From assembly GCA_000469685.2 (NCBI GenBank), contig LS997565.1:14815235-14879234 (forward strand): DNA of 64,000 nt, given 5' to 3'. The notes beneath the pieces are model-generated. The model worked only from the letters and a program-made list of their open reading frames with translations, did not search any database and was not told where the DNA came from. A program made the position numbers and the translations under genes. How positions within the stretch are numbered: the stretch's first letter is position 1; every line of letters begins with the position of its first letter. The stretch is from Haemonchus contortus (taxonomy: Eukaryota; Nematoda; Chromadorea; Rhabditida; Trichostrongylidae). Shown piece by piece: positions 33,610-45,603 of the stretch.

Positions 33610-36600
33610 ATGCACCGCCGTAAGGCCAATATGAATCGAGGGATAAAAGTCGAAGAGGCCGCAGCTATGGTGGGTTTTGACATAGACTTTCCCCTTTTTC
33701 AATTAAATTTACAGACTTGTCATCATCCCATTTAATTCACTACTATAGGAACTTTAACCTACAGACTTTCTGGGACATAGTTCCCATTTATGTCGTATCG
33801 ATTCGAGTTCCATTCTTTCTCATTAACAATCGATTTAAGGTCGTAACTTTCAGCGGTTGTAGTAGGTTTACAGCCTCTGGCTGCACTCTGAACTACTTTT
33901 ACCTGTCATAAAAGATCAGGAACCCAAAGGTTCTGTAGCTAAGAAAGCCTCTCGGCTCGATGTTGAAGCTGTTTGTTCTTTGTTCTTGCTTTTCTTCGCC
34001 ATCACCAAAAAAATCACGTAAAGTACGGTGTTTGATCGGTGAGACACACATTGCACAGTATTGCACGTCAGCTTTTAAATCGAGCACAAAGCCAAGCTGC
34101 TTGGAGTTCTTCTTAAGTTCGAGATCCTTCCACGTTGATTTGTTCGAAATTTTGGTTTCAACAGAAAGCTCTGAATGGGGTGGTTTCTGTTAAGTAAACC
34201 TCTCAGGTGAAAATGTAGTTGGGGGGGGGGCCACCCATCCGAAGGTCAGTATAGCAAGAAATGAACTTAATGGAACGCGCTATGTCGTGTTGTATCACGG
34301 ACATGCCAGTTTTTAAATAAGGGCTTCGTAGGGAAGGAGCACCGCGGTGGGCAAGTTTTCTTTCTTTTTTTCTCTTTTTTTCCTACAGTAGGTAATCATC
34401 CCAGGCACCCAGGTGCTTCTACCCACCCTAGGCTTATTTGGGAAACTAAATTTCTTCAGCTGAAACCGCATGAAAGAGCTTAGGTAGTCGGTTCCCATCA
34501 TCCTCTACGCATCCGATGCAGTGCTAATATAACAAGGACTAACACGTCAGACTGAGTTCAAATCATTATAAACTACCTAAAAACGACATCATTATAAACT
34601 GTTCATTTTCTCTATACTTCAGGGAAGTGAATAGACAGTTCAAACTGGAAGTACTGCTAGAATTTTTTGTTCGTTGAATATTACATTCAACTATACATCA
34701 TACATACATACAACTATTACAACTCCTTTCTGTATTCTCTCCTGATGTGACAGAACGATTCGTTTTTGAAAGCTGGGATATTAGTCAGATGCTTTCTGAC
34801 TAGTCAGCCAAGAATTTGTGAGAAGAAATTTGAGAATTCTGCTGCGATTTCAAAATGCGTGGGGGTTTACGGGCTAGGGGAGGAGCCAAAAATCGATTTT
34901 TGACCATTCATTTTAATTGTTGTGACGTCACTTTAACATCACCGAGCGACATCTCAGCCTTTCAATCAATCCGGTGCCCATTTTGAAACCTTTACTCATC
35001 TTAGGACTACCGGGTTATTGGTGGGCAAGGTGAAAGTGAAGGGAGCGGGGGATGGAAGGCTTATATTTTCCAATATAGAGCGCTACAGCGCCTCAGGAGG
35101 GGTGGCCGACTTTGCGAGCTCATAAGGGTGCTGGGGAATGTAGTTGTTTTCTACCTAAATTTCAGTAGGGAAGGAGCAGGGGGAGTGGGAGGATGGTAGA
35201 GTCAATTGAATGTTCAATTCTTTAGCTCGAGGTAATCATTTCAGCCACTCCGGTACTCCTCCTCTTTTCAAGCTTAGGTAGAAGCTATATTCAATTGGTT
35301 GAAAAGCGAGTCTGATCCTTGAGCACAAGTGAGATCGGCTACCCTTTTTCTCTGCTCTTCAGCGCTCAGTGTGGGTAAGATCGATCGCGATATCGCCTCA
35401 TGCAATAGCCTTTTCAGCGATTGATTGAACAAAAGACTATGTTATATGTTATAACTGAGTCCATGCACACTGGATAGTATGTTGACTTAGTTTTCATTTA
35501 ATTACTGGACTACTGTTAGTTAATTAGATAGCGTTCCTCATCCTATCAAGATGACTAGGAAAAACTGCTGCTCCATTTATCCTCTGTTTTCTGCTTCACT
35601 GATTTCTTGATTCTCATGGGTGTGGGAATTTTGCGATTTTCAACACCTTCCTTTTTATTGATTACGGTTATTTTTTATACCGACGCTTGACTGCACTTCT
35701 AATCAGTGAGACCCATAAGGTGCGGGAGGAATCCGATGGCAGAGTCACTGAGACAAATAAAGTGCGGCATAGTTCGAAGAATGAAGTGACCAAAAACGTT
35801 ACGTAAGAAAATGTGGTCGATAGGTTCGGCTGTGCATTGACGCTAACACTCGCACCACATGAATGGTGTTCCGTCCGGGGGGAGACGGGCGTTAGGAACG
35901 ATTTTGGGTAATCGATTTGCCGCACGCGGCTGTCGCGAACCACTCATTCGCCCTTATTACAGCTCTAGAGTTCTTCATACAGCTCAATGGGTATGCGTTC
36001 ATTATTTTATGCATAATTCTACTATTAGTACTTTTGTTATTGTATTTCTTACCTACTGCTGCATCCTGCTACAATCCTTCGCGCGCGACGCCCCTCTAAG
36101 CGCGACGCGACCACACCCCCGTCCGGGCACTGAGTTCTTACAGTCACCCGGCTGTGGGTGCTGGCTGGGTGATCGTGGTGCAGTTTATCCCACTCACCTG
36201 ACCGCTGAAAGGTCCCTTTTCTATGCGTCGTGTTGGCGGGTTGAGGGCTTCCCTAAACAAGTAGTGTTGTACCATGAAAGGAAACATGTTTTCTGAGAAA
36301 TTCTGCGTTTATGGCGTTTTATTTTACAGTAATGTCACTGTAAGTACCGAATGGACGTACTGAAATTTTGTTTCTGACTTCACACTGCTCTTCTACTCCT
36401 CCCGGATGCCAGTTAGTACTAACCGGGGGAAGTAGTACTGAAATTTAGTTCGGGTGCGAATGCTTCACCACACCATTGATGAAGGCGTGCATGGGAGTTT
36501 ATACGTTGACCTCATTTATTGAATCAAATGGAAACGATTCTTTTAGTTAAATTACAGAAATAAGTTGTTCTGTTGTAAAATGAAAGGCATTGTCTGTGTT

Positions 36601-39600
36601 TCTCTGCGTCTCCCACGGTTTACTCCCCGGCAAGTAGCGCTTAAGACCACCGAAAGAGGATCGCATTTGAATCGTGGGAGTTACATTTGATTGATTTCAT
36701 ACCGCCCTCGGTTTAATATTCATGAAGCGGCTGCAATTGTGATGTTTTACACTTCGACTGCAGACACTGTAAGATAGCGCTTTTGAAGTTTTTTTTTTTT
36801 TTTGCATTTGGGTTCATTTTTAGGATGTGCCCATGTTTGACATACATTAGGTGCATTCATAGTACCTTCGTAGTACTAACGCACAAGCAGTCAGTCACAA
36901 TGCTCCCACCCCTTCAGGCGATGTTGTTCCAACCAGCCGATCCGAAATCGAATGGTGGAGGGCTGGGTTGGAATAAGGGGCGTAGGTCTAGGTTTTAATC
37001 CTCTGACACCTTGACAAAACTTGCACCCGTAGTAGCAGGCTATTAAGCGCTATCACATTTTGTTTGTTTTTGTTTCGATTTTAAGCTTATGGTTTCCTAT
37101 TCTGACCCATGATGATTCATTAGATGGTAATTTGCTTCCACAAACTCCTCTTAAAGAAGGAACGAATGCCCTTGCAGTATTCTCGTCGACACAGAGATGA
37201 CCTAGCGCTCATAGGATACCACTTAGTTTTGTTACTTGGCCAGTTTACATAGGGAGTGTCATCTTTCATGATACAGTTGCGATGTTGAGTTCCTTTGTGT
37301 TGTGAGACTATTTTTAATATCCCTGCTTGAAAGTTCTGGTTGAACAATCACCAGATACCATGAGAATTTCCTTCCCTTTGAATCCTTTTTACCTTCTGTA
37401 GTCATGTCTTTTCCGTGAAACATTTAATGATCCTATGGTTATTTTCATTCCCACCTCTCATCTTGTACTTCTTTCGATGCAGTAATGCTTAATTGAATAG
37501 GTCTGCTGCCGCATGAAGTGATCCAATCCCATCTTTTTTCTCAGCGCCCTTGGTGTTCAATATTTGTTGAATCATGATTTCAGGTACGGCCGGTATGGAA
37601 CGACACCCTCCGTGGCATCCTCGTGGCCTTAGTGAAAGATCGAAAACCTTTATGGGATTCTCGTTTCCGAACCACAAAAGAAAGGTCCATCCAGCTTTTC
37701 CGGGAAATTGCTGCGATCCTATCGAATCAAGATAATCGTATGAATGGTGAGTGCTTTTGGAATTGGATGAGGGGATAGTTTTTCCAATTAAAATAGTTTT
37801 CCGTTGGTCAAATAACTTATGTGTTGTCATTGGAAGTGGGAGGTGCAGAGGTAAGTTGATTGTTTTGAATCAACAATACATTATAGCAAATTAATTAGAA
37901 TTTCACCATAAATCGTAGAACTACCGAGGTGTCCACCCATATTAACATATTCTTCTTCACGAGTTCGTACTCGGCTACTCTACAGCCAAAACCCAACCCC
38001 CCCCCCCCCCCCTCTGAAACTTGTGTTCGAAATTTGGCTTCGGATCCCCTCCTAACGGTTATGTGCACACTTCCTTCTATCGTTTCAAGGCTCGAAACAA
38101 AAAGGTCGAAGATGAATTTCTCTTTGGTCAACCAATTGCGATATCATGGAATTTCCTGATATGGTATGCGCATACAAGTGTGTAGGTCCTGGTACAAAAC
38201 TGGGCTACTGTGGAACTGTTGGCAAACACTTTTCTCACAATCTGATACACGGTTTCAGTGCTGTGGGATGAGTTTATGAGTACATGTAAGTATAGCGCTG
38301 GCTACTAATTTACTTGTACTACTCTTCCAGAATGGTATGTACTGGAAAAGTGGTGCTGGATGATGGAAATGTACACACGTGCTATAGAGCGGCCTCATTT
38401 CGAATGGCGGTTCAAAGGTGCCATGTCATTCCACATGGGCTCTCCATCGAACGGTATTCAATATATTGAGTAAGAAACTTTTAGATGTAGCTGCCGGTTG
38501 GCAATACCGATATAGTAAAACTGAGTCTATTCAGTTCATTGACACCCGACTTGTTGGCAGAGGCTACGGCTCGATATGCGGAGACTGATGCTGAAGTTAT
38601 TGAATCCAAGGTTTGTGTATCCTCTTTCATCGTCGGGTCTTATTAGGATATGCTCCACTAGGGGTCTTTTCATGCATTGCTTTTAATATATTGTTATATA
38701 TTATTATTATATCTACGTGCTAGTTAATAATGCGTACGAAGTCGCAGTTCAATAAACGTTAAGTGGTGTAGGCGCCCGCCTCAATTTCAGCCGATGTCAT
38801 AAAACATACACCTAGGTGCCTATTCCACTGCTCATTGGATTTAGTTTTTCTGAATCAAGGTTGCACTAATCAATCCGCGCCGTTTCCCTTAATATTTGAC
38901 ATTTGCTGCCATGAGCCATAAAGAGACTGAGCTCAAAAGTAGATGAGCCGCGAATTCTGTAGTACCATGGCACTGGGTATATTAGCACCTTTTTGGTGTA
39001 AATACGAGCCCCACGCTATATCTCGAAAGGGTAGATGCTGTGAGGGCAGTCAACCTTTAGTTGTATGCTTCTCAACTTGTCTCGGCACTAACCTAAAGCT
39101 TCTGATATTTATTTATTTATTTAAACTGCACTCATGGTGCGCATAGATTACAACTAAAGTGTGTTAGTAACGCATAAGGAAGGAGAACGATAAACTTAAA
39201 CGAACAATAATCAAGAAACATAAAAACAAAATGAAGAAGATACAACAAGTAAATCACATCACCCTGGCTAGATGGCTTAAGACGAGTCACCAACAACATA
39301 GATGATCAAAATTCATGTCAAATAGGCCCGAACAGAAAAGCAACAGCAGCCACACATAAATACCCGCAGGAGTGAGAGTACCTCATTTGGAACATGTCTA
39401 ATTTAACTGTTTAATTTAATGTCTCGAAGTTCCGAATTAGATTCCGCCCAATTTCAGACCGAATTGAGCAAGAAGTTCAGAAAAGGTTGCGCTGCGTATC
39501 GATTAGAAATGACTATTTGCTACAATTCGTCGGTACATGTTACAGAACCAGGTAGATTTTCTTCTCATTACTCTTTTCTGCTGGCACTTTGAAGGTAATC

Positions 39601-42600
39601 TTCCTGAACTGCTGTATAATTAGGTTTAATCCAGGTTCAAATCCTGAAATTCGACAAATATTGAATGCAAGAAGTGGCGCTCTATCGCCACCGGTATTCG
39701 CATTTAATCGTGATATGTATACATCTACCGAAGCAAAGTATGATACAAATGCTGAAAGCTCAACAGTGCAAGATGAAGGTAGTTCATTACTCACTAATAA
39801 GTTTACAGCAGCTTTAGGTGGTGCTGAGTTAAAGATCATCCAACTATTGTTCTTGTTCAGAGCCTCTCTTCAAAGAGGTGAATGTGAAGCAAGAGGCTAA
39901 TGAGAACAATGACTCGAATCTAGCGGCTAGAATGGACATCTCAGCTACAGGTCTGACATTTGAATCCAGTTGAGAATGAAGCTTTGATCGGTGTCCATTC
40001 CGCCAACGATTTCGATTCAGCTGCTGCAGAACCTACGTTGGCGTTTCTACTTTCGAGTTGCAACAGGAAAATGGACGAGAACGTGAAGGAACAGCCACAA
40101 GAAACAACTTCTGGTGAGTTTTCGATCGTGCCGTTAATCTTTTTGTCGTTTCTTTATGGGCTTTTATAATTTTCACGCTTGCGTGTGAACATTTGCTTTT
40201 GAAGTGTACCTGACAAAGTTTATTCAACTCAGCTTTGTTGATATTCTCAAATTGACTGATTTCATGACGAGTGACGATTCGAAGTCGAATATCTATAATT
40301 AGATTAGTATGCAGTGGTTGACCTTACATGATTTTCTGAAAATTTCCGAATTTATCTGTCCGGGAGATCCTAAAGCCATACAATCTATTGTTTTTCATGG
40401 GCGAAAAAAGATTCAACTGTGACCGGCTCCTTTTCCCAAGCCACATATTTCAGACGTGAATTGGACATATGATATAGTTTGTGAGCTGATTGATAGCTTC
40501 AAAGAACATCCGGCGCTATGGCATTATGCACATCCTCATTATGGTGACCTTTTCAAACGAAGGGAATATCTCAGTGGAATCACGATGAAACTGCGTATAA
40601 TGCCTGGTGGATCTGCCATTAACGGTCAGTTTCCAACTTATATTAATTCACTTTTTGTCCTGTAATTATGTAGCGATAGATTACTGAACTTGTAATTGCA
40701 CTTACTTTTTGTAGTGATGTGAGAGCTTTTCTGGGGATCAAACGTAGAGCTTGAGTACTGAGGGGTAGTCCTTTTTGCCGTCACTCTTTTAAGTGGGCTA
40801 CATAAACCTATGGAAACAGTATTTGCTAGAATTTCATTTTATTTTTGTTCGTAGATTAATTCATAAGGGCTATCATCAAACATCAAAAAAGCTCATAGAA
40901 CTTCGAATTTATGAAATAACGTAATAATGGGAAAGATTCATTGTTAGCCTTTGTCATGTTAGTTCTCTATCCTTTTCACGGTTGTGACCCTTTTTTCTTC
41001 CTGTTTTCATTAATGCATCTCAAAATAACTGTAACAGGTATGATTTCTACTTTCAATTTCTTTTTTGTATCATTACCATTCTTCTTTAGGGTAGAGTTAC
41101 TGTTGACCCGTACATTTGATTTGTAGTTATCTCTTCAACCATACCAAAATTTAGAAGATGTTCTGTTTGAAAAATGGAACGCCCTTCAAGACCGTTTCAA
41201 TGAAGAGCTGGTCAAAGCAAAGCAGGGAGAAGTAAGCGGCTGGGAATTCTATCAGCGCATGCTATTCCTTACGCCAGAAGTACTATCAGCCTGCAGATTC
41301 GATGACTTGAATAGAGGTGAGAATTGAGATCTGTCAGTATTTTACCCTATTTGATTCACAGTTCGCTTTGAATGATCTTTGAAGGTATTCAATCACCTAT
41401 GGTCACAAACTATATTGCAAAGGCGGTGGATGCAAATATCCGTAAAATTCTAGGCTACTTGTACGTTCATTTTCCTCGGAAAGCTGTCCTAATTTTTTAA
41501 TGGGCATCAGTTGATGACTTTTGTTAAGGCCCAAGTCGGTGCAACAGGAGATAGAAACCAATCAAGCAAAACGGCCAAAAGTTTCTCCAAGAACGAGTAC
41601 TCCAAAACTTCCGTCTCGTAGGGAAAATGCATCTCATCATGTGCAACAAGTATGTATCTTTCTGCTCGAAAGTATTCCAGTGAATTTTATATCAATTTTC
41701 TGCTTCAGATTTTTTTATTTTCTTCGAGTTTGCTTTTTACTGGTTTCTCTCCAGATTTTGTTTTCGAAGATGTTTACAAATTCAGTCATTGGGAGGTTGA
41801 TTGTTTGATTGCCTAACAAAATCCACTTAGAAGTGTTACATTAGGACGTTTAATGCGGATGTTTAATGTTTGTTCAACGAATGCATACTGGACGTGAGCG
41901 TAAAAGGGATTAGGAAATAGTTTCTCATAACGACTTTAATTATCGTGATGGGATGTAATGGGCGTGCATATATCTGTTGCGACTTCATCGTCTTCATTCT
42001 TGGGATGAATGGTAACTCACTGCAGGGTAAAGGCTGGCGCAGTTTCTGGGAAATCCCTCAGTTATTTGCCGGCAATAAATGCATGCTTCGCAAGTCCAGA
42101 TTAAAACGACTCGTCTCGGAGAAACGATCTAATTGAAGACATATCTTGTAAGAAGTTATGTTGCGTGGTAGCTGTGCTGGGAACCATTCCTTCTTCGACA
42201 AAATGTCTGTGTAGCAGACTACCTAATGTCCTTGAGTTGGACTCGACTGTGTTCTATCGGTTTTTTAGACTAAAATGTTCATTCATTTATCATTTATCAT
42301 TTTCATTATCACAAATATTACTTTTGTGTCTCATTCCGAGTGAATTTGAAAAATCTCTCCATTTGTCAGTGATGTACTGCTAATGTCGAAACTACTAACT
42401 TAGGTCGTATCTACATGGGTTCCACCTCGTGAAGATTCTATCGAAGCGATGATGCAGCCTTTTCCATCTGCACCACCTACCGCTACAGCGCAAATAACGG
42501 TACGCCAGCGCATTCTTCTTTGCTATTGTTACATGGTTATAACTTTCTTGGAAGCATTCATATTATATGTATGAATGCTTCCTGATGGCAGATAAGCAAC

Positions 42601-44061
42601 TAGAAGGAAGACACATCTAGCCATCGAGAGCAAGGTTTTTCCAAAACTTACAGCTAAGTACGGCAATTCGGTTCGTACAGTAACTCAGCCGTGCGTCTTG
42701 GTCCAAACGCGTATTCGTGATGCGACGCAAACCAGTGGCTATCCCGTTCAAATTAGGTGTTGTTACCTAAGGTTCCTTCTCAACGCGTCGTCTCTGGCAT
42801 GAGAGAATTTGCGTATTCAAATAGGGCTATGCCGTGCACTGAAATATGTTGAATGTGACATTGCATTTAATCCCACGGTGTAGTCACTGTAAGAACCGGA
42901 TGCCGTACTGAATTTTCTTTACTGGAACTTTTTTTCAAAGTGTTCTCGAGAAGTCGTATACGTTCTTTTTTATTCGGTAACTTCTGTCCCTCCTAGTGCA
43001 CAAATTGCGGCAATAGCTTTGACTTTTTCTAAAAATATTTGCGAACCGGTTTTGAATTTTTCTCTACTCAATAGACGGAGCAGAAGGCGCAGTTCTGCTT
43101 TATGATTTGCCCACTTGTTGGAAGGGAACAGGGGAATTCTCTCTCCCCACACTATGAGTGGTCCCATTGCGAAGATAATCAGGGAAAAAAGATTTTTTTA
43201 TTTTATCACTTAGGTCTGCTCTCACGCGTGCATATGATCTGTAGCTTTGCCGTCTGGCCTTTTCTCCCACTGTTTTAAGAATTATAACAAATAACATATT
43301 ATAATAAGAACTCAAATTACCATAGGTAATGCCGAGACTGGCATCAATATTGGTCTAAAATTCGTCGAATTTTAGGGGAAGGCTTCAAATAAATTCTGAA
43401 ATTCTATGGTATTATTTTGTTTATTATGTGGTTGAATGAACAAAAATAAGCATTAGTAGAATAGGTCGTGAATGGATGATGTTCAGGCAAAAAACGAAAT
43501 TGGCCATATTCTGAAGAGTGAACTGGACATGTTACGGCAATCCTCTCCTCACCCTTGTATTAATGGTTCGAAGTATGGGGATTCTGTTCCTGACCAATCA
43601 CTCCGACTTCATGAAGACAAATGGACCTTGATGGGTAAGTAGAGAACTTTTTTGACCCGATTTAATGTGTGTAATCACCTCAAAGATATAATAATAGCTA
43701 GCTGGTCTTTTTGTTGAGAGACTCTAGGAAGTCCTCATGAATGGTTCTTCGACAGGAGTCACTTCCTTCCCAGTTCCTAGGCATGGAACCTTGAGGGGGA
43801 AGTAGATCAACTCTTTGTCACCAATTGCTAGACCATATGAGCTCTCGACAGTTGTTCATGTTAATTAAAATAGCTGAGAATTCTCTTCCTCGTGAAAAAT
43901 GATTTTTACAACTTCATCGTTGAAGATTTACAGGTCGTATGATAGAAGAGACCGCACGCGAATTGGAGGCGAAGAACTCGGAACTGGCGTTTCGGTTGCA
44001 GAAAGACATCAACGACGTGATTTTCAAATATCAGATTGAAAGTCTTAAGCATAAGCAATAG
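33610..44061 (+). CDS. Tandem MADF-domain protein (15-exon model)
   Basis: Exons: 33610-33669 (putative first, MHRRKANMNRG...), 37584-37746, 38331-38469, 38535-38610, 39458-39551, 39635-39778, 39861-39950, 39970-40113, 40454-40624, 41155-41316, 41385-41460, 41529-41649, 42404-42499, 43487-43634, 43934-44061. All junctions keep phase, and the product would be 603 residues. MADF domain 1 spans residues ~21-115 (GILVALVKDRKPLWD, LFREIAAIL, VLEKWCWMMEMYTRA, EWRFKGAMSFH). Domain 2 spans ~304-415 (IVCELIDSFKEHPALWHY, LFEKWNALQDRFNEELVKA, GWEFYQRMLFL). A basic linker (AKRPKVSPRTSTPKLPSR) may be a nuclear signal. The C-terminus (RELEAKNSELAFRLQKDIND) is a likely coiled coil. MADF domains bind DNA in Myb/SANT-like transcription regulators, so a nuclear role is inferred. 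Exon 1 is joined only by phase, and other 5' exons are possible. Confidence 0.8.
33905..34205 (-). other. Open, protein-like minus-strand frame in intron 1 of the MADF gene
   Basis: About 100 codons without a stop on the minus strand, abutting the MITE end at 34,206. Pieces include ELSVETKISNKSTWKDLELK, QLGFVLDLKADVQYCAMC and HRTLRDFFGDGEEKQEQRT. It has no start codon or clear acceptor. The plus strand is also open over part of it. It may be an exon of a nested gene or a relic cut by the MITE. Confidence 0.25.
34206..34560. mobile_element. Long-TIR MITE, copy 2, one end missing
   Basis: It is an inverted copy of the element at 10,899-11,314. It starts GGTGAAAATGTAGTTGG, contains CACCCATCCGAAGGTCAGTA, GTAGGGAAGGAGCACCGCGG and GTCGGTTCCCATCATCCTCT, and stops at GACTGAGTTCA, lacking the last ~60 bp of the distal terminal repeat. 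It sits in intron 1 of the MADF gene. Confidence 0.85.
35130..35300. mobile_element. Diverged relative of the long-TIR MITE, copy 3
   Basis: It shares the order AATGTAGTTG, GTAGGGAAGGAGCA, GAGGTAATCAT and CTTAGG with the copy at 34,206 but at low identity. TTCTACCTAA and TTAGGTAGAA near its ends are inverted. Confidence 0.45.
35878..36120 (+). repeat. GC-rich dispersed repeat G, copy D
   Basis: It runs from GGAGACGGGCGTTAGGAACG to the GCGCGCGACGCC..GCGCGACGCGAC 3' part. The hydrophobic frame starts at ATA and meets TAA after PSRATPL. It lies in intron 1 of the MADF gene. Confidence 0.8.
36121..37583. other. Rest of MADF intron 1; no additional exon supported
   Basis: An ATG-led frame at 36,900-36,998 (MLPPLQAMLFQPADPKSNGG) could be an alternative first exon, but its only donor is out of phase with the exon at 37,584. 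Nothing else is recognised. Confidence 0.4.
37997..38012. repeat. (C)16 homopolymer in a MADF intron
   Basis: A run of 16 C in the intron between the exons at 37,584 and 38,331. Runs like this are prone to length error. Confidence 0.9.
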
Positions 44062-44235
44062 TACGTGGAAACACGTCACAAATACGGGTCTTTTAGCCTT
44101 GTTCTTGAAATTGATCTCGATTATTTTGGAAACATTTTTGTAGATCTCACTTAGCCCTTTATTGTCCTTGCCAAGGAAATCCTTATTAACAGTCACGAGA
44201 ATTGGTCTTTTTGTGTCTAATTGCTATGTTTAGGT

Positions 44236-44290
44236 AGTATCGGTTGAATTATGTTGTTCAATTAGTATCGGTTGAATTATGTTGTTCAAT
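44236..44290 (+). repeat. 28-bp tandem duplication beside the mariner
   Basis: AGTATCGGTTGAATTATGTT with eight further bases is repeated directly, the second copy lacking only its last base. It ends 25 bp from the left end of the mariner. Confidence 0.9.
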
Positions 44291-44315
44291 AATCTTCTTG
44301 TGAGTAAGATATGTA

Positions 44316-45208
44316 TTGGGTTGTAACATAAGTTCGTGGAGTTTTTTTCACAGAGATTTATTTTACCAAAAAACAATAATCATAATAATAAATTAATCAA
44401 TGATGTATCTTCCTGTTACTGTTTGCGATCTCCTCCGATCTCTCGACCAATTTGTTGATGCCGTTTCGCCAAAAATCGGACGGTCTGGTGTCGAAGAAGT
44501 TGTTGAGCCAGTTTTCAAGAACCTCTTCGCCATCGAAGGTAACACTCCTCATTTGGTTTGACAGAGAGCGGAAAGGTGGTAGTCGGTAGGTGCAAGACCC
44601 GGAGAGTACGGTGGATGCTGAAGAACCTCTCATTCAAGCTTTTGGAGTGCTGTTTTGACGACTTGGGCATTATGGGGCCTGGCGTTGTCGTGGAGCAAGA
44701 CGACTTCACCTTGTCTGTCGGGTCTTTTCAGCAGAATAGCCACACTAACACGGTTAAGCTGGGCAATGTAGACCTCCTTGTTGACAGTGGCATTTCGTTC
44801 GAGCATTTCCCAGTGCACCGTTCCTTTCCAGTCTCACCAAACGCAAATCATGACCTATTTTGAGTGAAGATTTTGCTTGACTCTCGGCTTCGGTGCCTCT
44901 CCTGGGACCACCCAGAGACACACCTAGGACACCTTCCTCGTACACATTGTATATGTCCCGAACGGCTTCGGCTGCTTATTGACCTCGATGAAAAGCAGAT
45001 GTCGAAAATGCTGATTTTCTCCTCCTAGACATTCCAATTCTGAGCCAGAAAAAAGACGTACAACTTAACTATCCAAAAAACGAATAAAACTATTTTATAG
45101 AGGAGAAAGAGCTCTTTCGAATAAATATATACACCTCACCAAAAAACAAAGCGAATCGTTGTAAAATGACCCTAACACAAAACTCTACGAACTTATGTTA
45201 CAACCCAA
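44316..45208 (-). mobile_element. Internally deleted mariner element with intact ends
   Basis: Terminal inverted repeats of about 30 bp (TTGGGTTGTAACATAAGTTC..., one mismatch in the first 30) are flanked by TA at both sides (44,314-44,315 and 45,209-45,210), the Tc1/mariner target duplication. The element is 893 bp against about 1.3 kb for a full mariner. The transposase is encoded on the minus strand. Near-identical ends suggest a fairly recent, non-autonomous (cross-mobilised) insertion just 255 bp downstream of the MADF stop codon. Confidence 0.95.
44397..45027 (-). pseudogene. Broken mariner transposase
   Basis: Minus-strand reading starts at about 45,027 with MSRRRKSAFSTSAFH, reaches AAEAVRDIYNVYEEGVLG, then jumps by an internal deletion to the middle of the protein (PRRGTEAESQAK). 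It continues with KEVYIAQLNRVSVAILLKR and the second catalytic aspartate in HDNARPH, then SPGLAPTDYHL with the third catalytic aspartate of the DD34D triad. It ends at VERSEEIANSNRKIHH. The first catalytic aspartate lies in the deleted part. Stops and frameshifts occur, for example after ALQKLE, so it cannot be active. Confidence 0.9.
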
Positions 45209-45603
45209 TATATTATATTGTGCAATTGCTGATATTGAACAAAATTTCCTTAAATTTTATTAACGATGCTCATGAAATTTAGTGTGGATAAAGGACATCT
45301 GGTAAGGCTTAACGTGTTTGAATGGTGTGCTTTTCATCTTGCGGAGATCGGAGAAACTGCCTACATCGAGCCCTGCCAACCAAAGGTGGTGTACTTCGTT
45401 GCACGCGCCGTCGAAACTGGGTCACGCCGCAGCCGTCGATTGCGGCGGGTCAGTCCGCGATACTTGACGGACGTCGCACTTGTCAATGGGCATACGGTTC
45501 CTCTCGTCCTTGGTCGCTTGGCAGTCAGCTCAAGTAATATGGACAAATGCAAAACATTCGCTCCACTGACACCTGGTGGTACTATAATACCAGGTTGATA
45601 CCT

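Noticed and set aside
37489..37830. 113-codon minus-strand frame
   Set aside because: It lies opposite the well-supported MADF exon at 37,584-37,746 and is its shadow.
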